A stretch of 64,000 nucleotides of DNA from Ascaphus truei (lineage: Eukaryota; Chordata; Amphibia; Anura; Ascaphidae): assembly GCA_036426205.1 (NCBI GenBank), contig CM071567.1:294660592-294724591 (forward strand), in the 5' to 3' direction. Shown here in pieces: positions 56,284 through 64,000 of this stretch. A model generated the notes under the pieces. That model did no database searches. It saw only the letters and a list, made by a program, of their open reading frames with translations, and was not told the DNA's origin. Position 1 is the stretch's first letter. Every line of letters starts with the position of its first letter. Both the position numbers and the translations under genes were made by a program.

Positions 56284-56815
56284 TATAGCGATGGCTGGTC
56301 CAGCTAGCTCTCTACCTTCCCCTGTCATGTAAGTTCTAATAAGATGTAGACAGTGACAGGCTATCCTATGGGGTTTTCTCTCTCATGCTGAATTCCTGAT
56401 CAGGGATCTGTGATAGCCAATGGTGGTGGTACAGATACTGGGCACTCCCTCTTTGAGCTGCAGGAAGGAAGTGCCTAAATTAGAGATTGAAGTTCAGCCC
56501 TTAGGGGTGAGACCTTCAGATTGTTCCATTTGTACTTTTGGCTCCGCTGCAGTCTGTTTGGAGAGAGGTAGTGATATTAAGGACTGTCATAGTGGGGAGC
56601 GCCTTCAGCCTTGCCAAAGCCCCCTATGTCTGGAGGCGCTGACACCAAGAAAAAAAAGAACCAGAAGGATCCCTAAAAGTCTGCCCCGTACCCCCACACC
56701 ATCGCGGGAAACTCATCTCTCCTGTACCTCGTAGGTAACCAGCATTACACCAAGCAGTCTCATAGCCATAATATCCCAGAGGGGGGGGGGGGGAAGGAGG
56801 GGTACATGTGCTACA
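56284..56815 (+). repeat. 3' LTR
   Basis: Matches the 5' LTR except for a ~200-bp deletion at about 56513. Ends CATGTGCTACA. A G16 tract at 56781-56793 lies where the other copy has GAAGGGGGG. Confidence 0.8.
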
Positions 56816-57996
56816 CAAATAAATGGGAAAGAATGCAAGCAGCTTTCCCTGAGTTGGGCTTACTACTGGGTGTATTGCTCCTTACAGCAGGTATGTACAG
56901 TACAGTAATGTATTTGCAAGCTGTGAAGGAGGCTGAAGATTTAGGCAAATGTATTTGAAAACTAGAGATGCAAACTGTTGCTGTTTAGGTTCACAATTTT
57001 GACGTAACATTTGCAGATATTTGTGCTGGGGGGTTTTAATGAAAAAATGACATGAATTTGTAGGGTGAACTTTGCCATTTTGTTGCAATTTTTTGGGTGT
57101 GGAAAAACAGTGAATTTCTCTGAGCTTACGACAAAGTCTTGTGAACAGTTTGCACATCTTTATTTCAAACGGACAAACTTAGACCTACAGTAGATGTAGT
57201 AGACGGGGCTAATTATTAGCTGGTGAAAGCTTATTCAGGGCCCTTATTTTGGCCCTTATGTTTTATAAGGCTTTATAGGTTTGATAAAATTGGCCCTGTG
57301 CTCATTTGCACACCCAGATATAAATTGGGAATATCTCCTGTTTAAACACTGTCAAGTTGTATGGGCTGGGATGGGTTTTGTGGGATCTGTTGAAACACTT
57401 GGATGTGTTCCTGAGCTTTTGGTTATTGTGAGAAAGTTAATATCAATTGCTTGTGAATGTTGGGGGAGGGTTGCATCATCATGGATATTCCATCTGAATT
57501 ATCTGAATTGTGCAGTCTACCTACAGCAGGTACATTTGAAATAATGAGAAAATGTCACTTTTTTTATGCAGGAAACCAAGGAATGGGCAATTTTACAAAT
57601 TAATGTTAAACTGATGTAAGAATGGGAGGGGAGTAACTGTAGGCCCTGATGAGCATTTGATCTCAATTATGCACCCTCCACTCACTATGTACACAAGAGA
57701 TAAGGAGCTTTGTTTGTGCAGAAAGCGTATTTTTTTTTTGCCTGTTTGTTATAGCTGACAGTATGCAAACAGAGTTATACACAGCTCTGCCAATTTTCAA
57801 CATTCCCATATTTTTCTAATTGTACACAAGTACTTCACTGAATGAACAAAATGTAGATAAAATTGAATTTCTTAAACAATCTCTATTTGTGTAATAAGGT
57901 ACTTTTATCAACATTTTTCAGATATCTATATCTTTCCTTTCTATTTTTGTACAGTATATATGGGAATTTTACTGTAATGCTGTAATTAAGATGTTG
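56816..57996. other. Unassigned sequence
   Basis: No gene or repeat recognised. Confidence 0.4.
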
Positions 57997-58357
57997 TGTA
58001 CAAATGCAGCGGCCATTATTTTAACAAATCACGCTGTGTATACCTCGGAATACCCATGTCATGGCGTGTGATTTCTTCCAACCGTACCGCCTTTAGACGC
58101 GAGTGCAGGCGAGTGCAGACGATGGCATTTTAGTGTTGTGACTTAAACTCCTGAAATTGACACAGTAGCACAGCACTGTACACATTACAATTCATTCATT
58201 GCATTTAATTGCTCACAATCCATGAAATTCAAACAAAGCAACCGTGATAAACACGTGTGCCTGGGGCGACTGGCCGCGTTCATGCCGCGTGGAGTAGAGC
58301 AGCGCACACAAAAACGGTGCCGTGATTTCTTAAAATAATGGCCATTGCATCTGTACA
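57997..58357. mobile_element. 361-bp TIR MITE
   Basis: Ends TGTACAAATGCAGCGGCCA and, inverted, TGTACAGATGCAATGGCCA, followed by TTATTTTAA(C/G)AAATCACG. About 32 of 37 end bases match. The interior has CpG-rich words (ACGCGAGTGCAGGCGAGTGC). TTAA occurs near both sides but not at fixed distance, so no target duplication is claimed and the superfamily is open. Confidence 0.8.
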
Positions 58358-59289
58358 TTAAAATCACTAATCTCACTTTTAACAAATACGAAATGCTAAG
58401 CATATATAAATACATATCAATTTTCATACTGTATATAATGCATATCAATTCTCAGTTGCCTGCTCCTTTACACATCTAACTTTTCTACTCATTCACCACG
58501 GTTGAAAAACAAAACATTTAATAAATCAATTTCATTGTCAATTTAATACATACATATGTCATTGTATACAGCAATATCAAGGTGTGAATATTTACACATT
58601 AATCTGTAAATATGTGTTTCAGGCAGTCTCCACTGAATAATGTGTCGTGATACAGAATCACAATATGCAAAGCCATCATTTTCACAACTAGCCTCTTATT
58701 TTCTGGGCTTAATAAAACAAAACAGTTAATATGTTGTACTCATTCCTGCAATTATTAAAGGGCTCTTGTCATTTCAGAACTATTCATTTTACACTATATT
58801 GATATGATTAAATGTAAAGTAGCGCTAAGCCTTTCTGGTGTTAGTAGGACTAATGTACTGTATATTAACTTAATTAAATATGTAAGTTACCAAAGAAGGG
58901 TGAAGTCTCATAGAAATAATTATTATAGTTCACTCCATGGTGCATGCGGCTTGTAAACAGGGTCATTATTATTATATTACTATTTGTTTATTTGCAAATG
59001 TAAAGGGATACAGGACAAAGGTTGGGGAGACCAAGGGTAAAATAATTGTTCAATATAATACACAGTCAAATAATATAAATACATATCGAGAAGTGATTGT
59101 TGGACATGACATTCGAGGCCACTAGTACTGATATGCATACTAAATATCAGACAAATAAAGGAAAGACAGGACATAGGACTTAAACGGGTACAGAAGCGGG
59201 TTGGGTGGGGAGTTTAGTCGTCACCTGGTCGCTGATTCCGTTTGGTGTGGGTCTATCCACTATACTTTTGGAATGTCCTGTTTCATAAT
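58358..59289. other. Unassigned AT-rich sequence
   Basis: No coding or repeat structure recognised. Confidence 0.4.
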
Positions 59290-59540
59290 AGAGTTTTTCA
59301 ACTGCGAGGGGGGCCTATACCAGAGCCAGGTCTCCACCACCCGGCCCTGTCTGCCCTCGGAATTTAAACATGGTTCCCATGCCTGCGCATATATATTGCA
59401 TTTCTCCCTTAAGAAGGCGGTAAGTTTTTTCCATTATTGAAATGTAAAATGCTGATGTGAGCTTCGAATGGTATTTATGTATATTCGGAATTGGTTTACC
59501 CAAGCGATCCATTAATCGGGTCTTATATTTAAATTCAAGA
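59290..59540 (-). pseudogene. L1 ORF2 C-terminal segment, downstream part
   Basis: The minus-strand frame reads FEFKYKTRLMDRLGKPIPNI-like sequence, then SIMEKTYRLLKG and the end WLWYRPP. The order resembles the far C terminus of L1 ORF2. It seems to continue the segment at 60050-60716, split by later insertions. Confidence 0.5.
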
Positions 59541-59555
59541 GAGAATTTATTAACC

Positions 59556-59588
59556 AACGTGTGTGTGTGTGTGTGTGTGTGTATGTAC

Positions 59589-59627
<39 letters not shown>

Positions 59628-59632
59628 CATAG
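59556..59632 (+). repeat. TG/TA microsatellite
   Basis: (GT)n then (TA)n, with ACATATACATAG at the end. Confidence 0.95.
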
Positions 59633-59710
59633 ACAATAAAACAAAGGGGCAGCTGGCACTCCCATCAAAGTGAAATTGTATGGTGCCTGTGCCCATCGAA
59701 ATTACAGAGA

Positions 59711-59899
59711 AGCAGTCTTCCCTACAAGGGGAGACAAAGGACAGCACTCAAGATAAATTACACAACAAAAAACCTGTATTCAGATGGTACAGGAGAAAAC
59801 AGGTCTTGTTTGTGCTGTACCATCTGAATACAGGTTTTTTTTGTTGCCATTTATCCTTGAGTGCTGTCCTTTGTCTTCCCTTGCTAGGGTATGACTGCT
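59711..59899. repeat. ~82-bp-arm hairpin
   Basis: 59711-59792 and 59815-59899 are inverted copies (CAAAGGACAGCACTCAAG, AACCTGTATTCAGATGGTAC) around a 22-bp loop. Same layout as 55055-55334. Lies within the interrupted L1. Confidence 0.9.
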
Positions 59900-60048
59900 T
59901 TCTCTATATATATAATATACATATATACTGTACATATATTTATATATATTATCTTATATATATATTAGATATATATATTAATATATATATATTGATTATT
60001 ATATATCTATATATATACCATATATATATATATATACATATACATATC
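59900..60048. repeat. TA-rich microsatellite
   Basis: Imperfect (TA)n with ATATATTAGATAT-like interruptions. Translates to IY-rich artefact frames. Confidence 0.95.
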
Positions 60049-60049
60049 T

Positions 60050-60716
60050 TTCTTCTGTCGTCCTCCTCTATATGTTCTCCCAGCCATTCCTCCCATTTGA
60101 TCATATAGGCTTGTTTTCAACTATTCCCTGCGCATATTAAAATGTGGTAGATACAAGAAAGTGAGCCCTTATTTAAATATCCATCATAAAACATAATTTC
60201 AAACCCATTGGGGGGGGGGGAGGAATCATGATTTATATAGCATTACATAATGAAAGGCTTTCATTGTAAGTTTCTAAATATTTCTGAAGAGGGTAGCTTT
60301 TTCTTTTCTTGTAAATCAGGGAATGTTTTTATACTGGTAATTGATATCTTATCTTTAATTCTTTTAATGCCCGCTTTTCTCCTCACCTGAAAGGTTCCCT
60401 TGGGTAGCGCAGGTTCAAATTTCAGGTTATCAAAGAGCAGGTCATGTCCAATCATTTACTGTAGTTGTAAGCTGTACTTACATTTTAGACGGCCCAATAG
60501 GGCTAGAGAATGCCTAATCACTGGGTGGGTTAATGCCTCTGGGGGGGGGATCTGTTTTAACCATTCACAGGAGAGAGTCTGTATTGACTGGGCTGGACTC
60601 AGGCTTCTCTATATCAACCCATCCCCTCGATTCTCTCCTGGACTTCCATAAAATCTGTGAGATTTGAAATGAGTTGAGATGCATAATAGTATTTCATCAG
60701 GTCAGGGAGGGCTAGT
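60050..60716 (-). pseudogene. L1-type LINE ORF2 C-terminal segment
   Basis: Minus strand: GGLALPDLMKYYYASQL at 60716-60660, then several stops, then MIGHDLLFDNLKFEPALPKG, RRKAGIKRIKD and PSSEIFRNLQ (60455-60261). GGL(A/G)LPDL..YY.A..L and AGI..I.D..........LP..E.FR.LQ are characteristic of the L1 region after the RT. The copy is broken by stops, and its 3' part lies across the inserted microsatellite and hairpin. Confidence 0.85.
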
Positions 60717-61552
60717 CCCCCACACAATCATTATTGTTAAAGGTATGTGACTGAAATAGACAATATTGTTATCCTCATGTAATTTATATGTTTTGTATTT
60801 TCATATTGCAATTTCTTATGCACAAGATTGGTAATATATGATTATAAATATGATAAAAAAAAAACACAGTATAAAACTTGATATATGGTTATGAATGAGT
60901 CAGGGCTTATAGCTACAGATATAGCAGATGTGATTACACTTGATACCATGAAAATTGTATGATTTCTTTGCATTACCACACAATATTTTACACTTGCCGC
61001 AAATGTTGTCGCTAGCTTAATTTTGCTACAAGATTTTCTTGTGACTTCATTCAATTACATGAATCTGCAAGACACAACATTGTATAGTACCGCAAACAAA
61101 TGACGTGTGTTATCACTCGGGGATCCTTTGGTTTGAATGGAGCTGCAAGATCATCTCATTGCAAATCGCACAAGTGATATTGCGTTACAGAGCAGTAATG
61201 AGATTAATACCATCTGCTGCATCTATAGTTATCATATTTCAGGACACATTACCTTCTGATCATTTGGGGCTTGCACTTTACATGAATGTTCTCCATGATG
61301 CTGGAGACCTACAGTATTTGATGGCTGGGCAATTTCAGCTCGTTCTCCAGTTCTGAACATGCTATCACCACCAGAACCGGGAATTTGGGCACCTTGTTTT
61401 AGAATTCTGCTTCTTCATCTGCATCATGTGTTTTAGAAAAAAAGTATTAAAATTAAATTAATGAGGGATATCCTTTTATTTACTGTAGTAACATGAGGGA
61501 ATGATCCCAGGATTGCAGTGTGTGGAGACAGAACGATCAATGAGGCTAAACC
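60717..61552. other. Unassigned sequence
   Basis: No coding or repeat structure recognised. Confidence 0.4.
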
Positions 61553-62126
61553 CAGTGGTGAATATCCCATTAGGCCTTATAGGCTTGGGCCTAAGGCGGT
61601 AGAATTTTGGGGCGGCAGAATTTGTAGACAGCATGCCGGCTTGCCACCCCCATGCATGCATGGTTGGCGCTTGCCGCTTGTGTGCATGCGCGATCGCCGC
61701 TTGCCAGCCTACGCATGCACAACCGCTGCTTGCCGTCCCGCTCATGCATGATCACCGACTGCCTTTTCGCGCATGCGTGATTAGTGCTTGCCGCTTCTGC
61801 GCATTCGTGATTGGTGCCTGCCAAATCTGCTCATGTGCATACGCAGAAGCGGCATGAGTAAATCGCGCATGCGCAGAAGCGGGACACACTGATCGCGCAT
61901 GCTCAGAAGTGGCAAGCACTGATCAAGTGCCAATCACCATGTGCGGGTCCGGCAAGAACCGATCGCGCATGTGCGGGCCGGCAAGCAGCGAACGCACATG
62001 CATGGGCTGGCAACATGACATCACATGGCGTCACTTTTCCATGGCAACGGAATGGCACGGCGCTAGAACAGGAGGACTGCATAAGGTATGTGCCAAAGGG
62101 CGCCATTTTTTTTAAATCCGCCACTG
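61553..62126. mobile_element. hAT-type MITE (574 bp) with CpG-rich mirror array
   Basis: Starts CAGTGGTGAATATCCC and ends, inverted, CAGTGGCGGATTTAAA. 8-mers GCTAAACC (61545-61552) and GCTAAGCC (62127-62134) agree at 7 of 8. The interior is an array of ~35-bp units built on GCTTGCCGC....GCGCATGCGTGAT, which flip orientation near 61838. Confidence 0.88.
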
Positions 62127-62134
62127 GCTAAGCC

Positions 62135-63661
62135 CCAATCAATTTATTTCTTCAGAAAAAGCATATTTTTGTCTTTTCACTATTGTACCCACCCAGCATT
62201 TTGTACTTCCATATTGAGAAGGAGGCCAAATTTGAGTCATTTTCAAAGAAGCTCAACCGCAGGTTATTGGTAAAGAATTCCAGCATAGCAATATTTTCAG
62301 GTCATACTGCTCAAAGGCATTTCATTGGAAACTGATAAAACAGATATAATTACCCCATAGGATTCGTCCTGTTGCAGTTTACATACAAACACAGTTAGGG
62401 CCACAGACAGCTTTCCCCGGACCCAGGATTAGAGTTTCCTTTAAAGAATCCCTAATCTAAGTTAGGTGGAGCAAATGCATGGTTCCATAATCAGTTAAAT
62501 GGACATAATGATTGTGTTCATGTATATAGTGTAAGACACAGAGTTTATGTGCCAGGTTATATCAGGAGTGGTAAAGTACGTAGGTGTAAATTAGGCTACT
62601 AATCATATGTGTTTGCCAGATTACTAGCTGTAATAAGCCTACTCCCGCTTAGGTGTACTGACCTGCCTATTTGGAGCGGACAGCAGCGGGATGTGTAGTG
62701 CAAAGTTCATTGCAAGTTAACACCCTGTATAAAAGCTGTGTGGGTGAACAATTAAGTGCTATCCTCACCTGATCCTCTTTTAAACCCCTCAACTCCCATC
62801 ACCCTACCCTCAATAGACTTTCCGTATTCACTAATCACCCATTAACCCTATCATCATAAAAGGACCTCACCCTCCAATCATGTCCCCATTTCTTAATTGT
62901 CTTGGGGGTCTGGCCCTCCCTCACATGAAGAAGTGGTTTAACAGCGTATTTAATTGTAGGTGTTTCACACCATAACATAGTACATATTACAAATAACAAA
63001 CTATCACAGATATTTGAGACATAAGGGCAGATTTATTTAGTTCTGGTACAGATTAGCGCACCTGATTTTGCATTATCTCTCATTGACTAGAATTGTAGTT
63101 AACGCCATAACAGGTTCAGTAACCCCTACTGTTGCTTGATGAATCGGCGCCATATACTCTAAATTACAGATCCAAAAGGATTTATTTCTAATTTCAATTA
63201 CCATTTATTAGCCTCCTTTTGGATGCAGAATATATTGTCCGGTATAAAATAAGAGGTGCTATTTCAAAAGATACTTTTCGAAGCAGGGAAGACACCAACC
63301 AGCATATTCACTTGAATGGGCCAAATGGTGTATGCTGGCATCACATGGTGTCTTCCGGTGACAGATGGTGTCTTGTGAACAAGGCCACAGACAGCTCTGG
63401 TTGATCACATCATGTCAGTAGTAATTCCTGACAGCAGAAACCCCCCACCTTTCCCTGCACAACAATTGGGCAAATCCAGACCTCCCCCTCTCCTTTCAAC
63501 AATCATCCCACGGCACAGGTCGTGTTTGGAGAACCCATTAATCCTGTAAATCGGAGCACAGCCAGGTTCCAGGGTGAAAAAAAATAATAATTCCAGGGAA
63601 ACTCCAGATATAAATACATTAATTTATTGAATTGGCTCACAACGGAGGTGGAAAAAAAACG
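62135..63661. other. Mostly unassigned; hAT end fragment at 62396-62441
   Basis: GGGCCACAGACAGCTTTCC and CCAGGATTAGAGTTTC at 62396-62441 match the left end of the hAT element at 11244. The rest has no gene. GGGCAGATTTATTTAGTTCT at 63027 is like the outer end of a common TIR repeat, without a visible partner. Confidence 0.45.
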
Positions 63662-63698
63662 CACCAACGCGTTTTGTCCATGAGGACTTTATCACCTT
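63662..63698 (-). ncRNA. Hammerhead-like motif G
   Basis: Minus strand: AAGG, TGATAAA, stem II GTCC / TCAT / GGAC, AAAAC, GC, GT, T, GG. Stem II is perfect. The core is changed (GTGATAA for CTGATGA) and G12 of GAAA is lost, so it is inactive. Confidence 0.5.
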
Positions 63699-64000
63699 GA
63701 TTTTAGGTCAATATGTTTTTTAACATGATATACTGTAGTAGTTTCACCGCAATAATTACCCACAGAAACATATTTCTTCTTTTAGGAAAAAATGACAGTG
63801 AGTGATTTAATTTCGCTCTCCTTGTAATTCCAAGTTCTAAAACTCAATCAACACATTTAAAATATATATATATGTGCTGATCTCATATAATTTTTTTTGC
63901 AAAGAGTTTAGTAGATCATTTGTATTAATGATTTTTTTCCCCCAACAAGTCAGGGTAGAATTACATGTTTATTTTAGCAAAATACTATCAATATGCAGTA
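63699..64000. other. AT-rich tail of the window
   Basis: Contains ATATATATATATG near 63861. Likely continues the repeat that carries motif G. No gene. Confidence 0.4.

Larger units (their letters stand above)
45714..56815 (+). mobile_element. 11-kb non-autonomous LTR element with nested insertions
   Basis: LTRs at 45714-45780 plus 49867-50557 (split) and 56284-56815 share long blocks (CCAGCTAGCTCTCTACCTTC, GACAGGCTATCCTATGGGG, CTTTGAGCTGCAGGAAGG, CTCATCTCTCCTGTACCTC) and both end in CATGTGCTACA. The 5' copy is followed by the primer-binding-like TGGAGGCGCTGC (50560). The interior (50558-56283) holds no reverse transcriptase, integrase or protease motif and is largely other insertions, so it is non-autonomous or badly decayed. 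I could not match a target duplication for the whole element, so two tandem insertions or recombination remain possible. Confidence 0.7.

Noticed and set aside
59315..60108. Frames rich in IYIY or HTHT across 59550-60045
   Set aside because: Artefacts of TG and TA microsatellites; only the flanking L1 residues were kept.

Overview
This window looks like intergenic or intronic DNA from a large vertebrate genome, most probably an anuran amphibian. The reasons are low coding density, TA- and TG-rich microsatellites, and a dense mix of repeats: L1-type LINEs, an L2/CR1-like LINE tail, a Penelope-like element with GIY-YIG endonuclease, a Tigger transposon, hAT and Harbinger MITEs, a core-SINE and long CpG-rich LTRs. 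The species cannot be named from sequence alone. I see no intact host gene, no tRNA or rRNA gene, and no CRISPR array. Every recognisable reading frame belongs to a decayed mobile element.

Layout. 1-2950: a block of about 1 kb containing an antisense L1 ORF2 start is present twice; the second copy carries a 396-bp TIR insertion whose empty site is preserved in the first. 3600-5220: a CpG-rich promoter-like patch and an antisense L1 ORF1 with one frameshift. 5387-5654: a hAT MITE with a perfect 8-bp target duplication. 6725-9120: an L2/CR1-like tail and an LTR with a primer-binding-like site. 9360-18700: a hammerhead-like motif, an antisense LTR, a 1.4-kb hAT element, an L1 3' end, a palindromic MITE and a minisatellite. 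21.2-24.3 kb: a long hairpin, a solo LTR and a hAT MITE. 24.45-26.61 kb: a Tigger copy with a broken transposase. 30.5-34.1 kb: two more CpG-rich LTRs. 34.99-39.98 kb: a 5-kb foldback element with 1.19-kb arms around a CRE/CCAAT-rich spacer; a relative lies at 41.5-42.7 kb. 42.85-44.1 kb: a SINE split by a mariner-type MITE, a second SINE and a Harbinger-type MITE.

45.71-56.82 kb is an 11-kb non-autonomous LTR element. Its 5' LTR is split by a 4.09-kb Penelope-like element with a 9-bp target duplication, and its interior carries a solo LTR, a palindromic MITE, another LTR and a 280-bp hairpin. The rest of the window (57-64 kb) holds TIR MITEs, an antisense L1 ORF2 3' segment and more microsatellite.

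Two themes go beyond routine repeat annotation. Hammerhead-ribozyme-like motifs recur at seven sites. The best preserved lies inside the Penelope-like element, in line with what is known of Penelope flanking repeats. The large foldback element, with its promoter-like loop and recurring GC-rich hairpin modules, is the best candidate for a poorly described mobile element. Boundaries marked approximate were judged by eye from sequence similarity inside this window only.
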